A stretch of 64,000 nucleotides of DNA from Strongylocentrotus purpuratus (Eukaryota; Echinodermata; Echinoidea; Camarodonta; Strongylocentrotidae), in contig NW_022145604.1 in NCBI RefSeq assembly GCF_000002235.5, forward strand, positions 32,564,908-32,628,907, written 5' to 3'. Of the stretch, positions 11,482 through 23,997 are shown one piece after another. The translations under genes were made by a program, and so were the position numbers. The notes below the pieces were generated by a model that did no database searches, had not been told where the DNA came from, and saw only the letters and a list, made by a program, of their open reading frames with translations. The number at the start of each line of letters is the position of its first letter. Position 1 is the stretch's first letter.

Positions 11482-11745
11482 AAATGTGTTTCCATGTTCA
11501 AATAAGTATCAAAGTATACTCCTAAATTTCCCTAGTAGAACTACCCCCCCCCCCCCCTCCCTCCGACAAAAATCCTAGGGAGTAGTTGTCCGAGGTAATT
11601 ATTCTAGGAGTAGTTTACTGGGGGTAATTGTCCGGGGTAGTTGTCCCAGGGGGTAGTCGTCCTAGAGGGTGGTTGCCCTAGGGTGTAGATGACTGGGGGT
11701 GGTTATCCGGGGATGGATGTCCAGGATATAGGTGTCCAGATACGA

Positions 11746-12126
11746 CTGTATATATATATATACATATATCTATAATAGTAATACGCTAAGGCTCCGCGGG
11801 GGGCGCGACGTCTCCGCCAGCCTTTGTATTCTATTGTTTTTTAATGAGATCGCCGACCCAAGTTGGTGCGGCTATCTCCTCCTGAACCCTCCCCTCGGGG
11901 TACCGGTGACCGGTGCCGTCGTCCGCGGGAGAGTCTACTCTAGCGAATTGGCTATACTCCGCCCGAGGTCCTCCTCCGTGTCGACGTCCAGGGCGAAAAC
12001 AGACGCGACATGCATAATGCAGGATATGCGTGACGACAGAGATACCTCATGGATATTCAACATGACATCCGTAGACACACGACCGATGACCATCCACTCA
12101 CATTAAGTTGCGTATTAAATGCTCTA
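11746..12126. other. Spacer before the 4.4 kb foldback element
   Basis: GC-richer than its surroundings. One short plus-strand frame shows no recognisable domain. I see no supported feature. Confidence 0.4.
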
Positions 12127-12135
12127 CTAGCAGGA

Positions 12136-12154
12136 CCCGTGGAAAATCCACGGG
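12136..12154. repeat. Left terminal hairpin of the 4.4 kb element
   Basis: CCCGTGGA-AAA-TCCACGGG gives an 8-bp stem. The right-end partner at 16540-16557 keeps the stem but with C:G in place of T:A at one position. A second hairpin family, with cgagctttcggggg, lies at about 12935-12955 and 15415-15437. Confidence 0.75.
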
Positions 12155-15100
12155 ATTCTAGGGGAGGGGGCCAAATAGATAGATAGAGGCCTATGTGCTA
12201 TCCAAAAAAAAATAGATTATCTTTATATAGACAATTTTTATAATATATGCTGTTTGAAAATAAATGGCGCATCGTAAAATAAACTTTGTCAGATAGGATC
12301 TCGATATAATTACGATTTATTTGCATTATTAATGTTGTGATTTCAATGTAGTTTCATGAAAAGACTACATATGCAGAGGCTTGGATTATGATTATGTTGG
12401 CATTGTTCACAAAATGTGTACAATTATTTTCAAAGTAAAGATTTTACGCGAAAAATCGGACGGTTTGTGCACAAATTGACTCGACTGTGTGTGGGACTGT
12501 GAGCGTAGAATCCAGTGAAAGATTTTTTTTGGGGGGACTCGATCTATATCAAATTTTGGGAAAATTTGGGGGGGCTACTTTTTTATCTTTCGGGGGCTCA
12601 TTTTTCTTGGGCTAATTTTTCATTAATTCATTTAAAGATGCAGTTTGTTTAGTTTAGTAGCGTAGTGTTACGTAAAAAAAGGCGTACTTTCTGCGTCAAG
12701 TTTCTACGCCGAAAGTACGCGAATTTTGTTAAACATATTAAATTGTTTGCGTCCATCTTGCGTACTTTTTTGCGTTCCTCAGGGTATGGTAACGTAGGCC
12801 AGCGTACTCTCAGCTCAGCGTAGTTGGTACGCAACTCTACTATGGACCCTACGCCAATTAGTGATCGACCTGCCAGTGTCACAAATAAGGTATTAAAAAT
12901 ATGCTCATCTGACCGTAATTAAATGCCCAAAACCCCCCGAGCTTTCGGGGGTTCAGCCCTTTGTACCCGTGGACACCACGCCTGCACTCAAATCGCTTTG
13001 AGTTACCTGACCCCCCCCCCCATACTTTAAAAATTGATTTGATGCAAGAACTGTATCATACTAAAAGTATTATCATGTTTTTAAACGACCATGACGACCG
13101 TCTGATTTTCTTGTTAAAACTTTACTTTGCTTGTGAAAACTTTACTTTGAAAAATGATTATCGAAATTCAGTATACAACTATACATGGCCAGAATAATCA
13201 CAATCTAAGCCCAGGTTTCATACATCTATTCACGAAACTATATTAAAAATCGGGGCAATAATAGCAATTTCAAAGTGTTGTTTAGACTCTCCTCACACCA
13301 CGGACAGGCCTGGCTACTCCGGTCACCGCTATCCATGCTCACACACTCAGCTCCGACAGCAGCGCTCAGCTGCGGTGGCAATACACTGTGGAAACTTTAC
13401 TTTGAAAAATGATTATCGAAATTCAGCATACAACTATACATGGACAGAATAATCACAATCTAAGCTCAGGTTTCATACCTCTATAGTCACGAAACTATAT
13501 TGAAATAGGGGCAATAAGAGCAATTTCAAAATGTTGTCGAGTCTACTCTATAGCTCAGCTCAGCTCAGCTCACCTCACACACAGTCACAGTTCCGACAGT
13601 GCTCGGCAGCAGTGGCGCACTGCACTGCCCGTGCCTCACGGCAGCTAGCTTGCAACTGAACTGTCAGTTACGATACAATGAATTTCTTGTGAAAACTTTA
13701 CTTTGAAGAATGATTTTCAAAATTCAGTAAACATGGACAGATTAATACCAAAGTAACCCTGCTTGCATACCTCTATTCACGTAAACTATATACAAATTAC
13801 GGCAATCATCATAGAATCAGAGTCGAACCGACTGAGCTGTGCGTGTGACGGTGAGCGTAGAATCATCGCAAACATCATACACGTACGTTCGTACACACAG
13901 CAGGTCCGCCTGGCCTACAAAGCATATCCTATAGAAAGACGCATAGCACGGGTAAGCTCAACCCGTTGAGGATACATATTGGCTACATCCCCTCACCCGG
14001 GTGAGTCGTCTGTTGATGTGTATTTCTCTTACATGCTACAAAGCGAACCCTACAGCAAGAGGTCTTACTCGGGATACGCCGCAGCTTTTTCAATGAGACT
14101 TGCTACACCCGTTGACGCGAGTGGATTCTCGTCCATCGTGTGTCTCTTCGTCTCTCTTTGATAATTAGACAGAGGGCGGGTGCACGCCTTGCCGACTCGC
14201 TCTCGCGGGTTCGTCGCCTCCTCGCAATCCACGACGCCCGCCGTGCTCTCGTCCGCCCGTCCTCCCCGGCACCCCGAAACCGCGTTTAACGGCATGGACG
14301 TCGATCGCGGGGTCGACGTGGCACGCGGGTTACGGGAGACAGGCCTCGTGGAATTGTGCCACCGTTCCCGCGCCACGATGGAGGCGAGCGGGGTCGGGGA
14401 AAGACGTTTTTGAGGAACCGTTTTGCCCCGTTTTAGACCCCCCGCGGCGATTTTGCGTATTAATAATATAGATGCAAAGGGCGGGATTACCGAGAGTAAA
14501 GCATCTTTCTATAGGATGTGCTTTGTTGTAGCTAGGATGTGCTTTGCATGTAGTAGCTGCACAAGAGATACACGGGGCTTCCCGTCGACGTCCAAACTTA
14601 GAGACCTATTTCCATCATGATTGCCGCGATTTTTATATAGTTTTCGTGAATGGAGGTATGAAATCAAAGCTTATTTTGTGATTATTACGGCCATGTATAC
14701 TCAATTTTGATTATCATTTTCTAAAGGAAAGTTTTGACAAGAAAACCATTGGACTGACAATTCAGTCGCAAGCTAACTTCAGTCACCACACATCACAGTG
14801 CAGTAACTCCAGGAATCTCCAACACCGGCACCGGGCACCGCAGGCGTCCGAGGCCTGCGGCGCCGGTGTTCGAGCTTCGTGGAGTTACGCTGGAGTGTTA
14901 TGTGTGTGAGTACAGCTGAGCTGAGCTCGAGTCGAAGAGATTTGACACTTTGAAATTGTTATCTGTTGGTTTGCATCATTATTGCCGCGATTTCAATATA
15001 GTTTCGTGAATAGATTTACGAAACCTGAGCTTAAAATTAGTAAAAGTATTACTAATGTCTACGTTTTTAAACGACTGTCTGATTTTCTTGTGAAAATTTT

Positions 15101-16147
15101 ACTTTGAAAAATAATTATCGAAATTTATGGTCAGAAATAATCACAATCTAGGGTCTATTATGTTACAGTTCTTGCATCAAATCAATGCATGAAAACTTAG
15201 TTATTGAACTAGAAAAATGTTTTTTTTTTTAAATAGGCAATTATGAAGAAGGAAACCTGAAACCCTGAGTTGAGTGTATATTTGTTTCAAGGGGCCATAA
15301 ACCCCCAAAAGCTCGGGGGTTACGTTCTTCAAAGTTGGGGGGGGGGGAGAGAGATCAGATCGCAGCGAGTTGAGTGTATATACGCGTGGGGTCCACGGGT
15401 TTCAAGGGGCCATAAACCCCCGAAAGCTCGGGGGTTTTAGGCGTTTAATTAGGGTCAGATGAGCATATTTTTAATACTTTATTTGTGACACTTGCGGGTC
15501 ACTAATTGGCGTGGGGTCAATACGTAGAGTTGCGTAGTGTTGCTACCAACTACGCTGGCCTACGCTACTATATGCTGAGGGACAGAAAGGGGTACGCAAG
15601 ATGAACGAAAACAAGTCAACATGTTTAATTTTTTTCGCGTACTTTCAGCGTAGAAACTTGACGCAGAAAGTACGCCTTTTTACGCAACACTATGCTACCC
15701 TACGCCAGATCGTCAAAGCAGTAAAAGCTTTCCACACAGTAAGCAACCATATAAGCAAACCTGTACGCCAGCCTACGCATAACCTACGCAGGGACTATTT
15801 TTCCATTAATACGCAGCCTAATTTCTGCGTAGTCGGTACGCCACACTACGGAACTCTACGCAGTTCCAGTGGCTTAAAGAATAACTACCGGTACAGTTGG
15901 ATCGTTTTTTTTTATTTTTTTTTATATAAGGCCAAATTAAAAAAAAAACATGTTTAGCGTCCTGTTTTTTCTGAAAAATGGGAAGGAGGATCGAGGCCCT
16001 TTTTTTTTTCTTTTTTTTTCTTTCAAATGGCTGCTCCGTACATTTTCCCTGACATTCAGGCTATTTTTCAAGATGGCAGCCGACAATTTTTTTCTTTTCT
16101 TTTTTAAGATCAGAAATACATTTTAGCAGTGCTTTTCATGTTTTTTT

Positions 16148-16149
<2 letters not shown>

Positions 16150-16201
<52 letters not shown>

Positions 16202-16440
16202 CAAAAAAAAAAAAAAAAAAAATAGGAGAGGCGGCCCCCAGAAAGGAAGCGGGTGGGGACGCTGTTTTTTTTCTATCAAAAAATTCAAAAAAAAAAAAAA
16301 AAAATCAAAAAAATTTCAAAAAAAAAAAAAATAGGAGGCGGCCCCCAAAAAGGAACCGGGCGGGGAAGCTGTTTAAAAAAAAAAATATATATATAGGAGG
16401 TGGCCCCCAAAAAGGAAGCGGGCGGGGACGCTAAACATGT
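16150..16440 (+). repeat. Poly-A tract and degenerate tandem repeat
   Basis: A very long A run (about 16155-16199) is followed by three degenerate copies of a unit with A-rich sequence, taggaggcggcccccaaaaa and ggaagcgggcggggacgct. A frame through it encodes only Lys/Arg/Gly low-complexity sequence and is not a gene. Confidence 0.8.
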
Positions 16441-16539
16441 ATATTTTCTTAATGGCCTGAATGGAAAATAAAGTTCTTGGTGGTTTTAATTTAGACAGTC
16501 TCTATATATCTATTTACACCCCCCGCCCCCCTCTAGAAT

Positions 16540-16557
16540 CCCGCGGATTTCCGCGGG
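16540..16557. repeat. Right terminal hairpin of the 4.4 kb element
   Basis: CCCGCGGA-TT-TCCGCGGG, an 8-bp stem in the mirrored position to 12136-12154, with one compensated base pair and a 2-nt loop. Confidence 0.75.
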
Positions 16558-16568
16558 TCCTGCTAGTA

Positions 16569-18650
16569 TATATATATATTGCGTATGTATATTACGTATA
16601 TATAATATCAGATTTGTGTTATATGAAAATAGCATAATAATTTAAATGAATAAATAAGAATTATAATAATAGTAATAATACATAATTAATGAAGGTGAAA
16701 ATTAAATGTAATTGATATATTTAAAAAATTGGCCTATGCATATTTTAAAATATGTTATTGCAATATACCATACGATATACAATTGCTTAAAGTATACATG
16801 CAAAAATGTATGTTTCATTATGGCATGCTTATCTCTTCATTTTACTTTACCTTGTATAGAAGCTTACGTGGAATCGGAATACTAGTAGATTTATGGACGT
16901 GGATTTGATTATTGTTATTGTTTATATACCTCGTAATTAGGACTTTGAGATTATATCATTAGAGAATATGTTATATATAGTATGATAATGAGAAACGAAG
17001 CCGTTAGCATGGTTGGCTCAATATTGTAACACTTGAAGAGGCATTTGTAGTATACATTGATAGGGTCACTGTTAAACATGTCTTAATTCAAGAGAAAATC
17101 ACAGTACTATTGACTGATATCGTGAAATAAATGTATTTACTCACATGCTGTGAATCGTCATGATAATAATTACCTATATCTTTACTTCTTTCTTTTTCAA
17201 TCACTAATGTTTTAGAATAATATTTTAAATCAAGTAAGACTACAAGAACCTAGCCCTGCACAGGTTTTTGGCGTCTGTCGGCTCCTCCACTCTGAATTTA
17301 GTTATTCGTTTTCTTTCATTTTCTCACTTATCAGCTTATGTTCACGTATATAAATGTATATATTCATGTATATAATGTTTTTAATTTGTATTTTCAAGTA
17401 TATGCTTTTATTCTAGTTATCTTTTTTTATGAGTGGAAGTAAAATTGAAACTGGAAACTTGAATATGCATATGGCTATTAAGGAACGGTTAACTAGTAAT
17501 TAGTATTCCAACTGATAAAAACTAGCTGCCTAGTTGGAACTTCACTGTCATTTAACGAAAAAAGAGATGAAGCTATACAATCATGTAGCTGTATGATTAA
17601 TACACGTATAGGTGGAGACCATCACGCGATGACCTTGTAAATATTTTACTCCATCGTCTTTCAGAGTAGGCCTTATACACAAGGTGAAATGGAAAATACT
17701 TGTTTTTATAAATGTTGTTGGATACATGTACACCTATGTGGGTATGTTACCTGCCCTGTATAATTATATCATTCTGTAAGTTCTTTGAAAAATGACATGT
17801 TTATATTGTTGAGAAAGTATAACATCTAAACGTCAATGGTTAGGAGACTTTATTGAGGTCATCCCAATGATAATATTGTTTTACGTACAAAGAATGAGGA
17901 AGCTCAAAAATTGTCATTTTTACCAGTTTCTTTCTGACATTCTTTTTTGGACAATGCATTTTGTTTCGTAATATGAAAAACAGAACAAGGAATTTATATT
18001 CAAATGTATGAGCAAATTTAATTCAACTGTAATCTAAAATGTTCTGTATGTGTATGAGCAAGTAAACGTAATCGGGACAAACTTATCGGTGATTATTTTG
18101 GGAAATTGCAAGCTGACCCATTACATTAAGTTTCGTATACGCTTGATATGTTTAAGAGGGTATCTTAAAACAACATGGTAAGATAAAATAGATGATAATA
18201 AATATATATATATATATATACATGTATATTTATCTTATTTTTAATGTGTGTTTGTATCGGTCTATGTTTTGAGGAAAACATTTAATGTAATATTTAAACA
18301 GTGTTGAATTCAAAGCAAGAATGTTGTCACTCTTAATGTGAGAATATGGATCTGTTATCGTGATACTGCTGCTGCTGATGATAATGAATTAAAGGCTTCT
18401 CATACCTCCTTGGTAATACTCATTCGTGATTGCAATCCATTCTACAGATGATAGAATGCAGAACATGTAATTGCCAGTAATTCTGATAAGGGTGATGCCT
18501 TTTTTCTGTGTATTGGTTATATGTTTATTTGTTTTTCTGTTGTTTGTTAATGTGATTCTTGAAACAATAACCAATGAGGAGAGCCCATAAATTATTATGA
18601 AGGCAGTGGTGATGTTGATGTTGACGATGATGATAGTGGTGTAGTATAAT
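16569..18650. other. Duplicated downstream spacer of unit A
   Basis: Aligns with about 30030-32500 downstream of copy C (shared text includes gtcggctcctccactctgaa at about 17278 and 31149). The start also matches about 42180-42290 downstream of D. No reading frame is conserved across copies, so I read it as non-coding flank carried by segmental duplication. Confidence 0.6.
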
Positions 18651-18699
18651 TGATTGCCTCTAGTTCTGATGTAAACAAAGTCGAATGAAGTTGATGATG

Positions 18700-18890
18700 A
18701 AGATGATGATTATTATTATTATTTATTAGGCCAATCATAAAAGCACAATACAATTATATATTGACAGATCATGCAATACATAAACAATACCAGAGGAAAA
18801 GGGAGGGAGCAACGTGTGGGCCAGGGCTCACAAAAGTGAAATTCAACACTATTACCCGGAGGCATGTGAGCCCTCACATGTTGCTCGATA
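18700..18890 (-). repeat. Probable retroelement 3' end, absent from the B-unit homologue
   Basis: The tract tttattaggccaatcataa to gaggcatgtgagccct interrupts the GAT-rich region. It is missing at the corresponding place near 32530, where a 36-bp minisatellite stands. It resembles the 3' end of a LINE or SINE on the minus strand; the family is not identified. Confidence 0.35.
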
Positions 18891-18949
18891 TGATGGTGGT
18901 GGTATTGGTACCATGACTTTTTTTAAACATATAATAATAACGTAGATTA

Positions 18950-19250
18950 TGATATTGGTGATAATATAGATGATGATAGTATACACATGAACGATGGGCA
19001 TGATGATGATGATGACAGTGATGGCATTGACGATGGGCATGATGATGAGGATAACGATGTCGGTAGTAGTGATGAAGAATGATTGTAATGGTGATGATGA
19101 TGATGATGATGCTGCTGCTGCTGATGATGATAACATGTTGTAAATAATCATTCAATTTATGAATATTATGATTATCATCATCATCATCATCATCACCAAC
19201 AATATCATCATCATTATTACCACCATCAGCATCAATTTAACAGTATCATC
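18950..19250. repeat. GAT/ATC microsatellite block
   Basis: Imperfect gatgat repeats turn into atcatc repeats around 19140-19200, making a self-complementary block. Homologous to about 33130-33620. Open frames here are low-complexity His or Ile strings. Confidence 0.75.
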
Positions 19251-20690
19251 AGTGCCACGATTTGATAAGTTACATCGCAGACCATCTCAGACTTCCTTAA
19301 AAGTTATGTCGACAATTTGTTTTAGATGGCGCTCTTCAAAGTTGTACGGTACGCTATAAAGATCTTTGTTAGCAGTCCTAGGTATAATTTTGTCCCTCAC
19401 GTAACCCACCAAAATATATCGAGCCGATAACTCTTCTTTAGCTTAAATTACACAAAATATCAACTTAATTGACACTTCTATTAATATCAATTCATATTCC
19501 TGTTTATGATTTCATTGTTACATAATCTTGAACATCTCCCTGTTACGAGACATCCTTTTGGACTTGCCATACATAATAATTATTTGACCTACTAGACATG
19601 CCAGACGAAGGATTCACCATATGTGGCTCATGTAATTTAGGAGGAGGAGGGGGGAAGGGCTGCAATGATGAAAAATTTTATGCTGTGTATTAAAGGCATC
19701 GTTTAACAGTGTTAAATCTGAGATGCACAGCCCTACGTGTTATCAGTGTCTGTGGTATGGTGTAATATTCAAACCCTAAACAAATTGCGCTCAAAATGAT
19801 CAAGAAATACCTCAAAAAAAGTAAAAATATTTGAGTGACGAGTTGTACCATACTCGTTTTCCCCAATAGACTGCAGTGTTATGAAAACCGTTAGGAAAAC
19901 GCAAAATTTGGTTTCGATTTCCAATCATAAATATCTTGATAATCAGACAGGCGATCGGCTTGTTAAAGTCATGGGTTTCCTGACTGACATAAAGGTTTAT
20001 AATTATCATTGCAGAATGAGTTAAATCCAGGATTTTGTTAAGGATCTGAGACAAAGTTACCGGATCTCTTTAATGAGAGCCGATTTGCTTTCTTCTTCAA
20101 GAATGTTATCTAAGTGACTCTTTCTCTACTGGCGGGGGAGTCATTTGTCATGCTTGGAAGAGTTTGGCTAAAGTGGTTTCAGTTAGTAGCACGGCGTATA
20201 TTCTTTTGATCTGTACTTGCCCTACAAAGCAGTATAGGTAATATTGTGCTCATTTTAAGAAATTATATTGATCTTGTATATAATTCATATGTTTCATTTT
20301 ACTTGTTTTGTAGATAATCTTTATGTATTTTGAAATGGAACAGTAAAGTCCCTGTGAAGAGGTAAAGAGAAGAAAAAAGTATTGTGTCCAACTCGAACCG
20401 TGTTGGTCAAACTCCCCTAAACAATGGCCCTGGCAGGCCCCAAAGTCATCTATACACATAGTTTGGCCAACCCGGTTCAAGTTGGATACATAATAGCGAC
20501 TACTGCTTTGTTGGGCAAGCACAAAACAAAAGAATATACGCCATGTTGTGACCCAGTGAAACCAAGTTGGCTAAATTCTGTATATTGATGGCTCTCGCAG
20601 GTATTGTTATAAGACGCCCTCTTTTCTCATCCATCTCGATTACTTGCTTTCGCAAACGTCCCATAAAATCTCCCTCCCCTTCATTCAATT
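19251..20690. other. Duplicated spacer of unit A, distal part
   Basis: Matches about 33620-34400 (shared text includes agatggcgctcttcaaa at about 19324 and 33687, and ccaactcgaacc at about 20389 and 34308). No gene recognised. Confidence 0.55.
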
Positions 20691-21098
20691 CAATTCATAT
20701 TTATTTTATTTCCAACAGAAAGATAAACAAAGATATTACATATTTTTTCATACATAATTCATTTTTTCTGTTAACTGTACACATACACTGTGCACAAAAT
20801 AAAATTATAACAAGAAATTCTTTATTTCTGAGGAAATGGGGGGATCCACTAAAAAGCAGTGTTTGTAGTTCCGTCAGAATTCGCAAATTCGTATTTATAA
20901 TACACGTCAAAGATGTCTTATTCATCAACCTTTTGCAAGAACAAATGTCACTCTGTCCTCGTTCCACATCTCTTGCATTAAAGAATGAAACAGTTTGCCT
21001 GATGATATAAAAAAAAGCAGTAAAACTCTTTTTAGGTTTAGAAGGTTATCTAAAACGTACCTACTTGAAAGACTGAATAATTTTTCTTTGCATCTAAT
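20691..21098 (+). pseudogene. Decayed LINE 3' end
   Basis: A plus-strand stretch reads PDDIKKSSKTLFRFRRLSKTYLLERL near 20996-21080, similar to the end of CR1-type ORF2 proteins (NSLPDDIKKSS...KTYLLE). Frameshifts and stops disrupt everything upstream. The element at 21099 cuts into it. Confidence 0.4.
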
Positions 21099-21770
21099 GG
21101 CCCGGTCCCATTGGCCGATGGACACAAAACGTATGCACAAAGGACACAGCGGACGAGCAAAATTACCGGGGTGGCTCCATCCGTTTTCATCCGCTCCAGA
21201 AATTTGCGAAAATTTGCGAAAACAGAACGGAAAATAACGGACGTGGGTAGTATGTAGTGGGGATGTTAAACGGATCTTCGTCGGAAGCCTTGCGGATGAA
21301 AGCGGATGGAAGTGGATGACAGCTTTGAATACATTATATACGAGATGCAAACGCTTACATCCTTTCTATGGCCGTGCTACTTACGATGTATAGACGTTCC
21401 ATGTACCTTATTTTTCCTCTCTCTTTCCGTTTTCAGCTGCAGCAGCGGATGTGAGTTGCGAGGATGCCCAGAGGATGCAGAGAGGATACAGCGGACGTTT
21501 AACGGATGATAACGGAGATAGAACGTTTGTTGCTCGTATTTGTCGCGGATTTACATCGTACACGGCGGAAGTTCATCCGTTCTAAAAGTTTTGTGCAGCT
21601 CAAAACTTTTTGCGCGGATGAAATCATAGTGGACGGATGCTCGATGGATAGAGCGTATGAAACACGAATGCAATGAATACACAGCGGATGCATAGCGTTT
21701 TCCAACGGATGGCAAGATTTGTTTACGTTTTACATCCTCTTTGCATCCGTAAGAGCAGTGGGACCGGGCC
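21099..21770. mobile_element. 672-bp MITE with ggcccggtccca termini
   Basis: The left end ggcccggtcccattgg and right end cagtgggaccgggcc are reverse complements apart from one base. The interior is rich in repeated gcggatg/catccg motifs. No target duplication is certain and no coding content is present. Confidence 0.65.
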
Positions 21771-22190
21771 TTTAGTAATTTTTTATTCTCGAAGGCTTTT
21801 TGACCACTTAGGACCGAATCATCAGTGTGTTTGCTGAATATGTGTGTGCGTGTGTGTGGGTGTGAGTATACTTGCGTGTGTGTGTGCGTATGTAAATCCT
21901 TTTTTGTTGGGACATTTGTCCATTCCACACCCACGATGTGGGGATATGGTCCAAAGTGGGGATATCCCCACAATGGAAAACCATCTAAAATCATTAAAAA
22001 TGGCAAATAAGTTATGTTAATAGCGTCCTCTGGTGACTTATTTATTTTTATTTTTTGCCCATAACCAAAGTGTAGGGTCATAACGGAGTGTATACGTGTG
22101 TATGACATTCCCACTTTGAACCATATCCCCACAACGTAGGTCTGGAAAGGAAACATGTCCCCACAAAAACGCAAATTCCTTCATTGTGGG
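21771..22190. other. Spacer with a TG microsatellite and repeated tccccac motifs
   Basis: A TG-rich tract lies at about 21838-21892. Several gtggggat/atccccac motifs occur in both orientations at 21936-22195. No gene seen. Confidence 0.45.
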
Positions 22191-22800
22191 GACAACATCC
22201 TGACCTCTTCTCCAAGCCCTACAACATCCTGACCTATTCTCCAAGTCCTTCAACATCATGACCTATTCTCCAAGCCCTACAACATCCCGACCTATTCTCC
22301 AAGCCCTACAACATCCCGACCTATTCTCCAAGCCCTACATCACCCGACCTATTCTCCAAGCCCTACAACATCCCGACCTATTCTCCAAGCCCTACAACAT
22401 TCCGACCTATTCTTCAAGCCCTACAACACCCCGACCTATTCTCCAAGCCCAACAACATCCCGACCTATTCTCCAAGCCGTACAATACCCCGACCTATTCT
22501 CCAAGCCCTACAACACCCCCGATCTATTCTCCAAGCTCTATAGAGCTTGGAGAATAGGTCGGGGGTGTTGTACGGCTTGGAGAATAGGTCGGGATGTTGT
22601 ATACAACATCCCGACCTATTCTTTAAGTCCTACTACACCCCGACCTATTATCCTAGCTCTACAACATCCCGACCTATTCTCCAAGCCCTACAACATCCTG
22701 ACCTATTCTCCTTGTCCTACAACATCCCAACCTTTTCTCCAAGCCCTACAACATCCTGACCTATTCTACAAGCCCTATAACATCCGAACATATTCTCCAA
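22191..22800. repeat. 29-bp minisatellite with an internal inversion
   Basis: About 20 degenerate units of tacaacatcccgacctattc plus tccaagccc. Two units near 22538-22600 are inverted (gcttggagaataggtcggg), forming a local palindrome. Frames through the array are repeats only. Confidence 0.85.
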
Positions 22801-23694
22801 CTTTTAGTTGTGTCCTATAACATTTGTTTTATATTTGCTAAATATGACATGTACAACCCTAAAGAAATGTTTCCTTGCTATTGCATTGTCCGACGTACGT
22901 CGAAGCTCCGACGTAGGCGCAATCCCCAGTACATACAGACATTAATCCTGCTGCAGAGGGGCATATAAGTAATTATACTTGAAGCCCAACATCAAGGTAA
23001 ATCAAGGTAAAATTTATGTATCACTACCAATGAAGTTGAGGTATTCGCCTCCTCAAGCATGATGAAGGCCAATCTCTCATGCTGCTTTGGATTTCTACTT
23101 AGCCTTGATATTAAGAATACTTTATCCTTTCTGAACCTTGCTCAGAATACTAACATGGAAATATATTTCCTAGAAAATTGCAGGGTTAAGAAAACTTCTC
23201 CATGAAGAATATCCATGTCCGGGAGAGCAAACGAAGTTTCCGTTATAGTACGGTATGTAACATGTTGGATTATCGTAATAATTGTGTCAACCATGAGTCA
23301 CCGATTTGATCCCTGATGTGTACCGTTCGTACCTAGCTTGAACCCAACTGGCTTCCTGTCATTGTTTCATTCCTGTGTAGGATTGGCTTTACTCAAACCA
23401 GGAACTTACTTGTTCGTTATCTCACACTAAGACTTCTATCAACAGCGACATGATGTGTTTCTTTAGCTTCTGAAAATCGAAGTTTTCAGCCTCGTCCAAA
23501 CCTTTTTGGAATGACACTTGCTTCGATTATTAGAATTTCAAAGAGATTTGGTAAGATTGTCTTTCAAAGTTATCATAGCCATGGATATATGTTGCCAACT
23601 GATAGATATTTTATCAAATTGCCAATCATCTAGTGAAATAATCATGACGGAACGTCTACTCTACTATTATGACTATAGTTGAGTCTGAGTTATA
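22801..23694. other. 5' spacer of unit B
   Basis: From about 23220 it is strongly similar to 36855-37310 upstream of D (shared gtcaccgatttgatccctga and cgtacctagcttgaaccc). No conserved reading frame was noticed. Confidence 0.5.
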
Positions 23695-23912
23695 AGAGGA
23701 GGCGCGATAGCTCAGTCGGTAGAGCAGTGGTGTCATAATCCGGTGACCCGGGTTCGAAACCAAGTCGATGAGCTAGTGCCTTTTGGTAAGGCACTAATCC
23801 TCATTACCACGTCACTCGGAGAGGACATAAAGCCGTCGGCCGTCTGGTTGCTTACTAACAAGCATTTATGCTTTCTTAGCAGTCAGGTAAAATAACCACA
23901 CCCACCTAACCA
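23695..23912 (+). mobile_element. tRNA-derived SINE insertion specific to unit B
   Basis: The head ggcgcgatagctcagtcgg and B box gggttcgaaacc mark a tRNA-derived SINE of about 218 bp. The D-unit sequence gagttatagtattctg near 37293 is the empty site. In B, TATA stands on both sides (23691-23694 and 23913-23916), suggesting a short target duplication. The anticodon stem is mismatched, so it is not a working tRNA. Confidence 0.8.
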
Positions 23913-23997
23913 TATAGTATTCTGAATGAATTCCTGCCGTGTTATCATGAATATAGATTGGTCTCAATTTTACTAACATGTCTCCCTTTTATTCCAG

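Larger units (their letters stand above)
10743..11745. repeat. Inverted minisatellite arms framing a LINE fragment
   Basis: About 130 bp of a degenerate repeat of the type ctaggacaactacccccggg at 10743-10875 is matched in reverse complement by about 11573-11745 (ggggtagttgtcctag-type). The arms align from end to end, so this is one long inverted repeat, not two unrelated satellites. A retrotransposon remnant lies between them. The architecture resembles foldback elements with repetitive TIRs, such as the sea urchin TU family. Confidence 0.6.
12127..16566. mobile_element. 4.4 kb foldback element with TA flanks and terminal hairpins
   Basis: Both ends read ctagcaggacccg inward and are flanked by TA (12125-12126; 16567-16568). 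Outer arms of roughly 0.9-1.2 kb are reverse complements: the block with gcgtactttctgcgtcaag at about 12685 is matched near 15660, and the block with atgctcatctgacc near 12900 is matched near 15455. Further in, a repeat with actttactttgaaaaatgat occurs several times in both orientations, so the centre is a mosaic. No transposase frame is seen. A TA duplication is typical of Tc1/mariner-like insertion, but the family is unassigned. Confidence 0.75.

Noticed and set aside
16129..16434. Lys-rich 101-residue frame
   Set aside because: Made of a poly-A run and a degenerate tandem repeat; no conserved domain.
22258..22557. Repetitive coding region with PILQALQHPDLFSKPY-type repeats
   Set aside because: Follows from the 29-bp unit; frames change along the array and nothing supports translation.
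22191..22800. Regularly spaced repeats suggesting a CRISPR array
   Set aside because: Units are contiguous and degenerate with no unique spacers, and the window is eukaryotic. It is a minisatellite.
23695..23770. Functional tRNA-Met-like gene (CAT in the anticodon position)
   Set aside because: The anticodon stem is mismatched, and the segment is the head of a 218-bp insertion absent from unit D.
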